Shown here one piece after another: positions 32,081 to 43,696 of a DNA stretch of 64,000 nt. The stretch's first letter is position 1; every line of letters starts with the position of its first letter. The notes under the pieces were generated by a model. It ran no database searches, was not told the origin of the DNA, and saw nothing but the letters and a program-made list of their open reading frames with translations. The position numbers and the translations under genes were made by a program. The stretch comes from Diphasiastrum complanatum (taxonomy: Eukaryota > Streptophyta > Lycopodiopsida > Lycopodiales > Lycopodiaceae). Where the stretch lies: assembly GCA_029204225.1 (NCBI GenBank), contig CM055097.1:61348385-61412384 (forward strand), given 5' to 3'.

Positions 32081-32279
32081 GTATTCATTAGGGAAGTGTT
32101 CATTACCGAGAGAGAATGCTAGTGTCTAGAGAGAGAACATAATAGAGAGTTTTGAAACGATGCAAGAGAGAAATGCAAGTGCAAATTATGACTATACAAA
32201 GGAAGCCTAGCATTGCAAATTTGTAATTGTGGATCTTTTTGACGCCAATTTTGAATTTAGATCAATGCATTATATAACT

Positions 32280-32545
32280 AGATTCAAGTTTCTGTTTCCC
32301 TCTCTCTCCGTCTCTCTCTCTCTCTCTCTCTCTCTCCCATTTTTCAAAACCAAAAGCGAAATCTCTCCCTCCCTCCCCCCCCCCTCCCTTTCTGTCTCTC
32401 TCTCTCTCTCTCCCATTCTTCAAAACCAAAAGCAAATGAATGAGGAAGGAAAAAAACCGCACAGTTTCAAAATTTGTATCGATCAATGAACTATGAAACT
32501 AGAATCAAATTTTGTTTCCCTCTCTCTCTCTCTCTCTCTCTTCTG
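32280..32545 (+). repeat. (CT)n and C-rich microsatellites at the left edge of duplication block A
   Basis: CT runs at about 32300-32336, 32396-32412 and 32517-32540, with a C-rich run at 32366-32385. The text 'CCCATTCTTCAAAACCAAAA' occurs here at 32411 and, slightly changed, at 32336, and again in block B at 51718. CT-rich tracts are also common in plant 5' untranslated regions. Confidence 0.75.
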
Positions 32546-32873
32546 TCTTACCTCGTCTTCTTGCTTCCTTAGGCTGCCCAGGCATTTGCTGAGTATATAT
32601 ATATGTATATTGTCAATGCACACAGTATTCACGGCTTCATCTCGAGGCCATTTGCGAGAGACTGAGAAGACATTAGGCGGGCGCTTAGCCTTTTGAACGC
32701 ACAATCACAGAAACAGTGAAAGCGTCTGTGCAGCTAGCACTAATTATAATAGGAATTTTGAGATTGCCAGATTCGAAATCGCTCGAGGCGGCTTAGTTTT
32801 GATTCTGGAGAATTTGCTGAGCAGGCAGAGTCTCGTGAGGTACTAGGTGAAATCGTCAAAGGTTTCTTTAGGC

Positions 32874-33574
32874 ATGGCGTTAACTGTATCTTTCAAGCTT
32901 GCAGTAGGTGATGAAAATGTTGATCCGTATATGCCTTTTGTCGGAGTGCCTGTATCTCGTAGTCCTTTACCGAGCTGGCATCCGCGACTACCTTTACAAG
33001 ACATCACAAACGTGCTGCAGATGCTCAAGGTAGATCGGTCACCTTTGCCCTATTCCTCTGCCTAGAGTTATCGACTGCATCATTTATCGAACACCCTAAT
33101 GCAGCACACATATTTTTCCTGATAGCATCTTGAGAATAATTCGTGTTCTCATTATAAGAAGCTGTATAAGCTTCGGAACCACTGGATTGTGTCTTGATAA
33201 CTTTTCTGTATTATAGAAAGCTAACCTATCGTCTGCAGCATCCGCACTTACGTCCAAAGACATGACATGTTTCATCGCTCTGTTATCGTTATTTCTGCCA
33301 TCATCTGTTCATGAAACAAATGCTGAAACTTTACACCTGCTAGAATCGATTAATTTTGCTGAAATAATGCTTGACGCGATTTGTAACTTGCTATACTCAG
33401 GATCTACCAAAGGATAACGTATCCAAGAGACCTAAGAAGAGACCACATCCGATCTCAAGTCTTCTTGTGCAAGGCAATGGAAACAGGCAAGCAGCAGAAG
33501 GCAGGCAAATTCAGATTCAGGAATTGCGGACAACGAGTAGAACAGCCGAGGTTCTTCGAAAAGGCTTCAGGTGA
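32874..33574 (+). CDS. UVI4/OSD1-like small gene, copy A (two exons)
   Basis: Exon 1 is 32874-33029 and exon 2 is 33401-33574. The intron is 371 bases, with GTAGAT at the donor, TACTCAG at the acceptor and phase 0. The predicted protein is 109 residues. Residues 32-48 read LPSWHPRLPLQDITNVL, which matches the conserved LPSWYPRTPLRDIS-type motif of plant UVI4 and OSD1/GIG1, inhibitors of the anaphase-promoting complex. Residues 12-15 (GDEN) fit the GxEN box of that family. A basic stretch KRPKKRP (61-67) could be a nuclear signal, and the C-terminus is FR where the family has an MR tail. It is less than half the usual length of about 240. I chose the ATG at 32874 because upstream in-frame codons lack ATG. 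A small securin-type protein is an alternative. Confidence 0.6.
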
Positions 33575-34610
33575 AAATGACAGGAGCATGTCTCTTCACA
33601 ACCAATTATAATTGTCACGATCTTCATGACGGATCAACTTTGCACCGTTGATTTGATGTCCTCTCGGACTTGGCAAACGATTCTTTCCCGATATTCGTGG
33701 ATTCAAAGACATTTGAATCAGAGAGCCGAGAATACAAGATGAAGCTCGAAGCTTCAGTATCTTGTCGAGTGTCTCTGTAGTCGATGTCAGATCACTGTAT
33801 TTAATTTCCGAGTGTAACATACAGATTACAATCAAAGGCCATTTCAGTATCTTTAGACGATGGTAAACAAACATAAATGCCTTAAAAGATACCTGGTTGT
33901 GGTAAAAACATCTTGAATAATTGATAAATTTTTGTTCTCGGCACTGAAATGCGTTCTCAAACCAGAACGTGTGATCGAATGATTTTCTTGTATGTTTTAT
34001 TCTTGAAGCTTGAAACGCCTGCTCTTAAGTTTTTATAACTTTGTGCATTGTGCTCTTAAAAAGCCTACAAAATATACTCTCTGCACCGTATGCAACAACT
34101 ATCTTTTAACTATCCTGTGATTTCGTTTTTTGGTAACGTTCTCTGTCACGCACCTATTCAGTCGAAATTTACCTCATTTAAATGTCTCTGAGAAATTCAA
34201 GTCCTGCAAGACTTGGCTGAAAAACACTGATCCTGTTGAAATGGGTCTACAAATTCTCATTTACGTTCCATCTTAGGAATACTGAAATCTGTGGCTTGTG
34301 CCTAGATTTTTCCTAATTTTGCTGATCTCTGAGGCAGGCATACAACTTTCATTAGCAGAGCAGAGACCCACAGTTCCAAGAAATCTGCAACTCATAAAGC
34401 TAGTAACAGAAGAGACCAAAGACAATTCCAGAAAGCCCTTGCTTGTACTTGTCTACAAGTGATGCAACCAAACATAAAAGCTGCAACATGAATTTTTCTC
34501 AAATCAGACTTTCAAAATAGGTAGATCTATCGACAAAGTGCTGCACATTTATTGTTTTTCAACATGGCATCGGAGCTCTGTTACAGAATTCAGATCAGAC
34601 CCTGATTTGA
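33575..34610. other. 3' flank of copy A, no second gene
   Basis: Conserved with 52906-53870 in block B but with no long frame. It may contain the 3' untranslated region; no clear poly(A) signal is singled out. Confidence 0.4.
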
Positions 34611-34718
34611 ATAAGAGCATTCATTGTCATAGGAATTTATTTGTTTATTTTTTATTAAAAAAATGCTATTAGAAATTTATTGGTTTTGATTTCTATAAAG
34701 ACTATACCATTCTACAAC

Positions 34719-35670
34719 TTACTCAATGTTAGTTGATTTTTCAATGGAGTCTACATCATCAAATTCATTTTTGAACGAGAATCTAGATGGTGATAACATG
34801 TGGAGGTTCAAGATGAAAGTTAATTTGCAAGTCAAAGAGTTATGAGATGTCGTTGGAGGCACGAGGCTTGAACCTTTTATTGAGGAAGATGCAATTACAA
34901 GATGGAGAAAAAGGGATGGAAAGTCTTTTGCACTCATAACTCAATATTAAAGATTCTCAGATTACTCATATCAGGTCAACTACAATCTCCAAGGAAGCAT
35001 GCGACATTTTAAGCACACTCTATGACATTAGAGATGTGACTTCCAAGTTGCATTTGAGAAATAAAATTTTCTCATTCAAAATGACGAATAAACTTTTTTT
35101 TTTGAATCATCTAAACATTTTCAAGAAATTTAATTGAATAGATGTCAACAATATGTGTAACTTGATGCTTATGAAAATTGGATAATGATCATTTCTACTC
35201 AACAAGGCCTAATTCTATTTAGAGTATCTTTTGCAAACCAAGGGGTTAGATTATAGTAAAACTTTTGCTCCAATTGCTAAACTTGTTACCATTCCATTGC
35301 TAATTTCTCTTTTTACTACATTTCAATGGTATATTTTCCAATGTGATGTGATCAATAATTTTTTCAATGGATACTAGCTCACATTGTCCGTCACAGCGTG
35401 ATAGGCAACGTGCGGCCCGTGTAATACTAAAATTTTAATACATATAGATTTGGAAGAGATATTCATGGGGCAATTTGAGAGATACACCAAAGAAGGGCAA
35501 GAAGGGGAAATATGCTTTTTGAAAAAGTCTTTATGGACTCAAGCAAGCACCTAGAGCACGATACTTTAGGCTTAATGCCTTTCTAAACTCAATATACTTT
35601 AGCTTGAGCTCTTATGATCCTTCATTGTACATTAGATTGAATGATAGCTTGATCATCATTATATAGATAG
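34719..35670 (+). pseudogene. copia remnant in block A (gag and RT, middle deleted)
   Basis: The gag part reads MWRFKMKVNLQVKEL, RWRKRDGKSFALIT and LHLRNKIFSFKM with several stops. It joins at about 35215 to the RT part (KTFAPIAKLVTIPLL, GQ.ERYTKEGQEG and LYGLKQAPRA in shifted frames), so protease and integrase are missing. The RT continues beyond the inserted element at 41725-41990. The same remnant with fewer breaks is in block B, 54310-55380. Confidence 0.8.
35373..35447. repeat. 75-bp insertion specific to block A
   Basis: Block B reads GGATATTTGG where block A has GGAT, then 75 bases beginning ACTAGCTCACATTGTC and ending ACATATAG, then ATTTGG. The insert is clean to the base with no lost target sequence. 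I found no second copy in the window. Confidence 0.7.
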
Positions 35671-35942
35671 TTAGAATTAAAGTTAGAATCACTGTGTTAC
35701 TGTACTGTGGGTCCTATCAGTGGATAAGGATCAGTTGGTCTCGCCACGAGGCAAGTCGACAGGACACGCATCCCGCCAACGACAACCTAGGTCATGCATG
35801 GGTTGCCTGAGTGAACAACTATATGTACAGTGTAATTTCATTTTGAGAAATACAGTTGCTATGTGAGCTTGCTGAGGAGAGTGATTTTCTGTCTGTGTTA
35901 CTGTGTAGCACGATCTGTGTTCCTGTGCAAAGCAAATTCTAA
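35671..35942 (+). repeat. 5' LTR of the nested copia
   Basis: 272 bases, TTAGAATTAAAG to GCAAATTCTAA. It differs from 41453-41724 at a modest number of bases (for example GTACTGTGG versus TTACTGTGG). Confidence 0.9.
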
Positions 35943-36479
35943 GTTGGTATCAGAGCTGTACAGGGAGTGTACACAGTACAATGTTGCCGTTGAAGAGAGC
36001 TTCGGGAGAACTGTCTTCTAAGAGTTCGGGGTTTTACGGCGGGTTGAAGACGAAAAGAGAAGCACTGGTGCACGGTTTCTAATTTATAGAGGCTTGCTAA
36101 GCTCAGCAGAGGGATTATTAGCCTGTGCATAGCATCAGACAGGGAAAAATCTGGTGAGAAATTGACAATTTCGAAGCCAGCTGAAAATTGAAACCGGACT
36201 TGGGGTTACGATTTTTATACATAACTGGTGATTTCTTCGCTGTTTGTGCACCGTTTTGGATGCCGTAAGGACAGGAAGGAAGCTAATCACACTATCAATC
36301 AGCCATGGAGAGATTCTGAGGTTTATGTCAGAGATTTGTCTCCAGACAGTTAACCTAGCAGATTTGCGGTAAAAAGGTGAAAAAGCCACTTTGTCAAGTT
36401 GAGCTAAAATCACCGTTTCTTCACGGAATTTTCTGACTGAACACTCTATAGTCATGGATTCAGTAGGGCGACCCTGCTG

Positions 36480-37256
36480 CAGGCCTCAGATCGTGCTCAA
36501 AATGATCCACAGGAGAGCTTGATCTGATGTTTTTGAGAGAAGGGAGGTGCGGCCGCAGGTAGGGAAGTCGCGGGCAGTTCGCGCGCCCAACGCAATGAAG
36601 AACTTAGTGTACCGAAGTTCTTAGCGTATGTAGGAGTTTGGTTTGATGCCCAGATGTACTTTGAACCTTTAGATGAGGTGTCAAGTGAATTAACGGTCCA
36701 GAATCTGTGATGGGAGAGAAATTTGAACCACAAGATTTGGTTCAACCATTGGATGAGCTTTAAACAGGGTCTTGAAGAATTGAAGTGCATTCTGGCCTTC
36801 AACTTCATTAAAAATTTTCATACTGAAAGTTGAGTTGGGTCCCTTCACAAGTGAAGAGTGGAGTTTCTTCAAAGTGAAGAAACGGTTCAAAAGCTAGAAA
36901 AGTCCCTATTTTTGGGTCCTTTGCCCGTTTTGACCCAAACGAAAGGCTATAACCTCCAAACGAAGGGCCTCCGGACTGTACCTGCAAGTACGGTACAACA
37001 AAACAGAGTGGTTGCAGCGGAGAAAGTGTTCGGAGTACGCCAGAAGTAGTTTCACCATTCCACTGGGCACGTTGTTGGGAATTGACGACTGAGTGAATTT
37101 CGGAAGGCGACGCAGATTTGGCTTTCAAATTGGTGGAAAAGCGGCGAGTGGCCTGGTAAGAAAAAAAGTGCAGGTCATTATTTTCAACTTCTGACATCGC
37201 TGTTGGCCTCGACATACTGTTCTTAGCCTAAGGCTGAAGTTTTAAGCAGTTTTGCG
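36480..37256. other. Long untranslated leader of the nested copia
   Basis: About 1.3 kb separates the primer site (35956) and gag (37257). No plus-strand frame of interest lies in it; minus-strand frames such as 36808-37215 are judged chance. Leaders in this and the sister family are unusually long. Confidence 0.5.
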
Positions 37257-38090
37257 ATGGCGAACATGAGAGAGTCCATTTTGAGTGAAAGTAGCAAATT
37301 GGACGAGATTTCCAACTATGCAGTGTGGAAATTCAAAATGAAAAACATACTGATGGAGAAAGATGTGTGGGAAGTCGTCACAGGTGATAAGAGAAGGCCG
37401 CCAAATGAAGCAGACATCAAAGTGTTCGACAAAAAGATGAGGAAAGCTTTGACCTTCATTAATTTGTCAGTGAAGGATCACATAATTACCCACATTTGTG
37501 ATGCTATTTACACCCAGACAGGCATGGGATGTGCTAAAGGAGCAGTTCGAGACGTCAAATCTGTCAAGTATCATGTTTTTGAAGTCAAAGTTGAATAGTG
37601 CCCGCATGGAGCAAGGAGAGCACATTCAGACGTACATGACCAGAATCAAGACAATGAGAGATGAACTGCATTTTATTGGAGAACGCATACGTGATGTGGA
37701 ACTGGTGCATAATGCATTATGTGGCATTGCAGAACCCTATCAAATGTTTGTGAGCGGAATAGCATCATGAGAAAGATTGCCAACCTTTGACGAGCTCACA
37801 GGAATCTTGATGCAAGAAGAGCAACGACGAGAAATGGTGAAAGCTAGACGTCAAAATACTGATGATCAGGCACTTGCGACACGCCAAAAACAAGGCAAGG
37901 GCAAGGGCAAGAAGAAGACTAAACAGCAATTTGCCAAGTCTCAGGAGGATGAGGGATGTTCCAGCAAAACTAAGAAGAAAGACAAGTGCTTCCATTGTGA
38001 TAAAAAGGGCCACTGGAAGAGTGAATGTTGCAAATTCCTGGCGGAACAAGGCAAGGGAAAACCAAAACAAGCAGGTAACCTTGTCGATGA
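37257..38090 (+). pseudogene. copia gag of the nested element
   Basis: ATG at 37257 opens MANMRESILSESSKLDEISN, then YAVWKFKMKNILMEKDVWEV. A frameshift near 37510 moves to the frame AWDVLKEQFETSNLSSIMFL, KTMRDELHFIGERIRD. TGA at 37768-37770 interrupts before RLPTFDELTGILMQEEQR. A Lys-rich stretch and zinc knuckle CFHCDKKGHWKSEC (about 37987) follow. It forms the RNA-binding capsid. Two lesions inactivate it. Confidence 0.88.
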
Positions 38091-41000
38091 AGGTGAGATT
38101 GAAGACTCTAGCATCTTCATATGTGCATCGTCATCTAATCAAGATGATCAAACATGGTATATTGACTCAGGAGCCACAAGGCACATGACAGGTAACAAGA
38201 AGTGGTTTAGTAGTTTGAAGGCATTGGATAATGGAACATCTGTTTCACAAGCAAATGGTGAGGTGTGCATGATCAAGGGGATAGGCATAGTTTCAATCCA
38301 ACTGCCTGACGGCAAAAGCAGGAAGATCAGGGAGGTACTTTACATACCAGGTTTGAAGAAAAATCTATTTTCTGTTGGAGTCATTACTGATCAAAATTTG
38401 AAAGTAGAATTCGCCCATGATCGTTGCTTTGTGAAAGATGCGAACCAAAAGTTTAAAGTTATTGCGAATGGAGTAAGAGAGCCCAATACAAAATTGTACA
38501 GGTTGAATGCCACAATCAAGGGGCAACATGGACTTGTGTCATCCATTCCTTCGCAAACTAAGTTGTGGCACAAGAGGCTTGGTCACTTGAACTTGGGAAG
38601 TCTCAGTTTGATGAGAAAATTGGAAATGGTAACATGACTGCCTACAATAGAAGATCACTTGAAATCGATGTGCGAATCTTGTATATATGGGAAGCAGCAT
38701 CGAGAGAAGTTCAATAAAGGGGGTGTTGCAAGAGCAAAGAACATCCTGGATTTAATCCACACAGATTTATGCGGGCCCATGAGGACCATGTCCTTACGAA
38801 AAGCCTTCTATTTCATGACCTTTATTGATGATATGTCACGTAAGACGTGGATCTACTTCTTGAAGAAGAAATCAGATGCTTTTGATAACTTCAAGAACTT
38901 CAAAAACTTGGTCGAAAATCAGACAGGTAAGAAGATCAAAGTCCTAAGATCAGATAGTGGAGGTGAGTATAAGTCTAATGACTTCAATGATCTTTGTGAT
39001 CAATGTGGGATTAAAAGACAATTTACGCAAGCTCATACTCATGCTCTCAATGGTGTAGCTGAGCACAAAAATCGTACGATTGTGGAAAGTGCCAGATCTA
39101 TGCTAGCTGAGATGAAATTACCAAAAGATTTTTGGTCAGAAGCATGTAGCACGACAGTCTATTTTCAAAATAGAAGTCCTACCATTGCCATACCAAAAAT
39201 TACACCTGAGGAAGCATTCACAAAGAAGAAGCCAAAGGTGAACCACTTGCGAATCTTTGGATGTAAGGCCTTTGTACATATTCCTAAGGAAGAAAGACGT
39301 AAACTTGATGTAAAAGCTATCAAGTGCATATTCCTAGGATATGATGATCACGTGAAAGGCTATAGATGTTTTGATCCAGTCGAAAACAAAATCCATATAA
39401 GCCGAGATGTTATCTTTGATGAATCCAAGATGTATGAAGACGAAGATGCTGAGAAGATAGACACACCCAGTAGGAAAAATGGCATAGTGAGGATACCACC
39501 CGATGATGATCCATTCATTGACCTTCCGAGTGATGAACATGAGGATACGTCTCAAGATACTACTACTCAACCTCAAGAAACAGGTTGGAGAGGTAGGGAC
39601 AAACCTTTTGGTACAAGAAGGATTGAAATTGCAGGTGACAAACGCAAGGAGAAGGATGTACCGTGGGATACATTTTCACCAGGAAGCCGATCACCTGACA
39701 GAAATCTCCCTAAGTGGTTTGAGAGATTGATGGAGAGCCGCGATATAGATGACTTTTTAGGATCATCTAACCAAAGAGAGCTACGAAGATCAACAAGAGA
39801 GAAGATACTACTTGAAAGGTATGAAGCAAATTATGCTCTGTTATCCAGCATTATTCAAAGCAAAGAACCTTCGACTTATGGTGAAGCGAAGAATGATGAC
39901 ATTTGGATCAAGACCATGGGAGAGGAGATGGAGTCAATTGCTAAGCATAGCACATGAGACTTAGTAGAACCACCAGTTGGCAAGAAACCCATTGGTTGCA
40001 AATGGGTATATAGAACTAAGTACCATGCAGATGGAAGCATAGCAAAGCACAAAGCAAGATTGGTAATCAAAGGGTACACACAAAATAAAGGCATTGACTA
40101 TGAGGAGACCTTTGCGCCGGTGTGTAAATGGAATACTCTACGTCTACTTATTGCTTTAGCTTTACATTTTGGTTGGCCTTTGCATCAGATGGATGTGAAA
40201 TCTGCTTTTCTAAATGGTGAGTTAGAAGAAAAAGTGTTCATGGATCAACCTGAAGGCTTTGTAATGAAAGGACAGGAAAATAAAGTATGTCGCTTGAAGA
40301 AAGCGCTTTATGGTCTTAAACAAGCACCAAGTGCGTGGTATAGCAGGATTGATGCCTACTTTCGTTCAAAGGGGATGGTGAGAACACATTCTGATCCAAA
40401 TTTATATGTCTTATGCTTTGATGGTATGGTTGCTTTGATTGCTCTTTATCTTGATGACTTGATTATTACGGGAAATAATCAAGAGATGATAGACATGATC
40501 AAGAAAGACCTCATGGAACAATTTGAGATGACGGATCTCAGCCTGATGCATTATTGCCTTGGAGTAGAAGTGTGGCAAAAAGGACATGAAGTGGGTTTAA
40601 CACAGGTGAAATATGTCAAAGAGTTACTACACATGTTTAGGTTGCAGGATTGCAAACCAGTAAACACTCCTATTGAACCAGGTAAAAATCTTTCTAAGCT
40701 TGATGAATCACAGTCATTTGATGCTACGCTATATAGACAGTTAGTAGGGAGCTTGATTTACCTTACCACAACTAGATCAGATATATGCTATGCTGTTGGC
40801 ATTGTAAGTCAGTTTATGGCAACACCTACGGAAACGCATTGGAAAGCAGCTAAACGCATTTTGCGTTATGTGAAAGGCACTTCAGAGTATGGCTTGATTT
40901 ACAGGAAGCATGATGGTTTACCTGAGTTGTGTGGCTATGTGGATGCGGACTAGGGAGGTGACTATGATGATCGTAGATCCACCACAGGATATATATTCCA

Positions 41001-41397
41001 GTTTTGTGGTAATTGCTTTTCATGGTCTAGTAAGAAGCAAAGTACAATTGCTCTTTCCACCATAGAAGCTGAGTATAAGGCAATGTGTAGTGCTGCACAA
41101 GAAGCTATATGGTTGAGACAAATCTTGGAAGAGATTGGCATGAAGCAGAAAAATCCCACAACTTTACATAGCGACAATCAGAGTGGCATTCAGCTAGCAA
41201 AGAATCCAGTGTTCCATGCGACAACTAAACACATTGAGATTCAATATCACTTCATATGTGAAAGGCTGCGAAGTCATGAAATTCATGCTGTTCATTGTAG
41301 CACAGAAGGACAACTAGCTAATATTTTCACTAAGCCACTTACTAGAGAAAAGTTTGATAAGTTTAGATCAAAACTTTCTGTATTTAAAGTTTGTTGA
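38091..41397 (+). pseudogene. copia pol of the nested element
   Basis: The protease WYIDSGATRHM (38157) keeps its catalytic Asp. Pre-integrase LWHKRLGHLNLG is at 38563, TGA at 38635, zinc-finger CESCIYGKQ at 38668, then LIHTDLCGPM and LRSDSGGEY (38943), with the Glu region LNGVAEHKNRT. RT shows CKWVYRTKYHADGSI after TGA 39955, QMDVKSAFLNGELEE (40186) and ALYLDDLIITG (40441; YLDD instead of YVDD). RNase H has GYVDAD, TAG at 40951, STIEAEYKAM, SDNQSGIQLAKNP and TTKHIEIQYHFICERL, ending at FTKPLTREKF. Stops replace Trp or Arg codons by single G-to-A or C-to-T changes. Confidence 0.9.
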
Positions 41398-41452
41398 CTT
41401 TAAAACTATGTATATGACTGTATAAAAAGTGACTCTACTTTAAGGGAGAGAG

Positions 41453-41724
41453 TTAGAATTAAAGTTAGAATCACTGTGTTACTTTACTGTGGGTCCTATT
41501 AGTGGATAAGGATCAATTGGCCTCGCCACGAGGCAAGTCGACGGGACACGCGTCCTGCCAACGACAACCTGGGTCACGCATGGGTTGCCTGAGTGAGCAA
41601 CTATATGTACAGTGTAATTTCATTTTGCGAAATACAGTTGCTATGTGAGCTTGCTGAGGAGAGTGATTTTCTGTCTGTGTTACTGTGTAGCATGCTCTGT
41701 GTTCCTATGCAAAGCAAATTCTAA
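41453..41724 (+). repeat. 3' LTR of the nested copia
   Basis: 272 bases, same termini as the 5' LTR, preceded by a polypurine tract. The flank continues as GTTAGATGATATC, equivalent to block B GTAGATGATATC at 55221. Confidence 0.9.
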
Positions 41725-41990
41725 GTTAGATGATATCAAATAGAGTGGCAATGACGTTGATGGAATTAGAGATGTCAAGATTGCCTTATCAAAAGGAGTT
41801 TAAAATGGTAGATTTAGGTCTTCTTCATTTCATTTTAGACATAGAGGTAACTAGAAGGGTAGATTTTAGTTTCATTTGTCAATCTAAATATGCATCTACC
41901 ATGCTTGAAAGATTTGGAATGCAAAATTGTAAGGACACATATATACCAATGGAGCAAAATGTATTAAGTTACCACATAGGATGAGAAAAA
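41725..41990 (+). pseudogene. Continuation of the block A copia RT
   Basis: It reads FKMVDLGLLHFILDIEVTRR, FICQSKYASTMLERFGMQNC and MEQNV, matching the RT of the 7.4-13.7 kb element (FKMVDLGFLKFILGIEVSR, SQSKYATSILERFGMKDC). It is the 3' side of the interrupted remnant. Block B is cut at the equivalent of 'FICQSN', position 55381, by another copia. Confidence 0.82.
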
Positions 41991-42097
41991 AAGTCTAAAT
42001 AAATAAAAAGATATTGTTTATTTGTTTACCCACACCACTCCCAATGTTATAACCAACTCGTCTACAATTATGGTTAAGCAAACCAACTGTTGTTATG

Positions 42098-42432
42098 GTT
42101 GTGTTTTGTTTAACAAATATGATTTTGAATCTATATGCTCTCTTGAAATCAAAATTTGAGTGCCATATTGTGGTGGAAATCAAAATATGAGCACCCGATC
42201 TCCATATTTGAATATGAAGGAGATCACCATTACAAAAGCTCTCATCAGAAATTGGTTATCTTGCATTTTGTTTAACCACAATTTTATAAATATGATTTTG
42301 AGTGTGTATTTCCTCTTGAAATATGAAATCAAAATATGAGCAGAAAATCAAAATATTAGCACCATATCCATATTTGAGTATGGAAGGGATAACCATTATA
42401 AAAGCACTCATCAAAAATTGGTTTTCTTGCAT
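42098..42432. repeat. Imperfect tandem duplication of about 170 bp
   Basis: The stretch from TTTTGTTTAAC through ATATGATTTTGA and CATATTTGAATATG to ATTGGTTATCTTGCAT (42098-42267) recurs at 42266-42432 with about 15-20% differences. No coding content. Confidence 0.7.
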
Positions 42433-43239
42433 CAGGTAAGAATACATTTGCATTCAAACATTTTGTAATGTTTATATTCTGAATACTTTGAAGCTTGCCA
42501 TTGGTTTTGTACTTTTTATAATGACGACTTTGTTTCATCTTCATTTGGACATTTTTATTGACTCGGCACCTTTACAGAAAAGAGGAGTCAAAGGATCATC
42601 AATATTTGCTGAGGACCATCTACGTTATAGGACTGAAAGAAAAAAGAATTTAAATATTTGGACAAATGGGTCTTTGTATCCTGAAGATCCTAATACTCTA
42701 AAACATATTGTCTTCTCAACTAGTTAAATGGATCTACAATGGGCATAATGGTTTATTGGAATATTAAAGATCACACATCATTCTTTGCCAATACCTATGG
42801 GAGCATAAACATCTAGTCATCACAAGGAATTGAGTAATCACAATGGCAAGCACAAGCAGGATTCCATCGAAACACTCAACATGGGAGAACTAATGAAAAA
42901 AGAAGCTACATTATTCAAAGGTTTCAATGGTTTTACAAAAGAGTTCAAATTAGACAGATCACCAAATCTTTATATTATGACAAGCTCATAAAAGCTTGCA
43001 AATTCATTGAGCAAGAGAGAATATTATCATAATCACAACAAAAAGCTTTGTAATCATATTGATTGTGTAAATACAGAATACAAATGTCTTACTCATCGTC
43101 ATCAGATTTTGTATCTCCTTCAATGGTTGTATTGTCATGGAGAAATTCTCTGCTTGAGTATGCAAAGGAGGACCAACTTGCTTTGTAACCTTGATAGATG
43201 ATTAAACAAGATTTTTTTGGGTGTACTTTTTGTCTTTTA
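42433..43239. other. No gene recognised
   Basis: AT-rich. Short open frames at 42488-42727 and 43007-43201 show no known motif. Probably decayed element sequence upstream of the next integrase fragment. Confidence 0.4.
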
Positions 43240-43640
43240 AATCCATGGTATTTGATGTCTTCCTTATGTTCAAAGCAAGTTGAAAATCAATTTTCGTGTA
43301 AGTTGAAAGCTTTGAGATGTGATAGTGGAGGAGAGTATATCTCCAACAAATTTAATGACTACTGCAAGAGGGAGTGAGGAGAGAGTTCACTTGTTCTTAT
43401 TTCCACCAACATAATGGGGTTGCTAAAAAAAAATAGAATTCTATGTGAATGTGCAAAAGCAATTATACTAGAGACATCTCTTCGAAAAGATTTTTGGGGA
43501 GAAGCAATTTCAAGTGCTAATTACCTTTGTAATAGGCTTCCAAATCTTACTCTAGGAGGAAGATCACGATATGAGATGTTGTACAAGGAAAAGCCCAAGG
43601 TAGATCACATGAGGATCTTTGGTTGTATTTGAGACAAATG
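43240..43640 (+). pseudogene. copia integrase fragment
   Basis: It reads LKALRCDSGGEYISNKFNDY, FTCSYFHQHNGVAKKKNRIL, CECAKAII, FWGEAISSANYLCNRLPN and MRIFGC, close to the integrase of the 7.4-13.7 kb element (CDNGGEYTSNKMKDF, CSYTPQQNGVAERKNRSL). A TGA lies at 43376-43378. The fragment ends near 43640 where an oppositely oriented copia begins. Confidence 0.8.
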
Positions 43641-43696
43641 CGAATTTACTATCATGGATCATGCAGCTTCCAACAGTGTGCGGTTCTTCCGCTATG

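Larger units (their letters stand above)
32371..35670 (+). repeat. Segmental duplication block A (left part)
   Basis: Nearly identical to block B from the C-rich tract through the two-exon gene (32.4-34.54 kb versus 51.64-53.87 kb). After a variable join, similarity resumes through a copia remnant (34.61-35.67 versus 54.15-55.21 kb). It resumes at 41725-41990 after a whole inserted copia element. Differences include (CT)n length, scattered single bases, a 75-bp insertion at 35373-35447 in A, and a roughly 240-base extra segment in B. Confidence 0.88.
35671..41724 (+). mobile_element. Full-length copia element nested in block A
   Basis: LTRs are 35671-35942 and 41453-41724, each 272 bp, with inverted ends TTAGAAT/ATTCTAA. 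The primer site TGGTATCAGAGC is at 35945-35956 and the polypurine tract AAGGGAGAG is just before 41453. The 5-bp flanks are GATAG and GTTAG, a near match, and block B holds the uninterrupted site. Gag starts at 37257 and pol runs to 41395, with one gag frameshift and only four pol or gag stops (37768, 38635, 39955, 40951). It is related to, but distinct from, the 264-bp-LTR family. It inserted after the A/B duplication. Confidence 0.93.

Noticed and set aside
32262-32704. Minus-strand Arg/Glu-rich frames (and equivalents at 51516-52039)
   Set aside because: They are translations of (CT)n microsatellites, repeated in both blocks, with no conserved protein content.
36808-37215. 135-codon minus-strand frame in the nested copia leader
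   Set aside because: No motif, and the antisense position in an untranslated leader makes chance likely; not conserved in the sister family leader as far as I can see.
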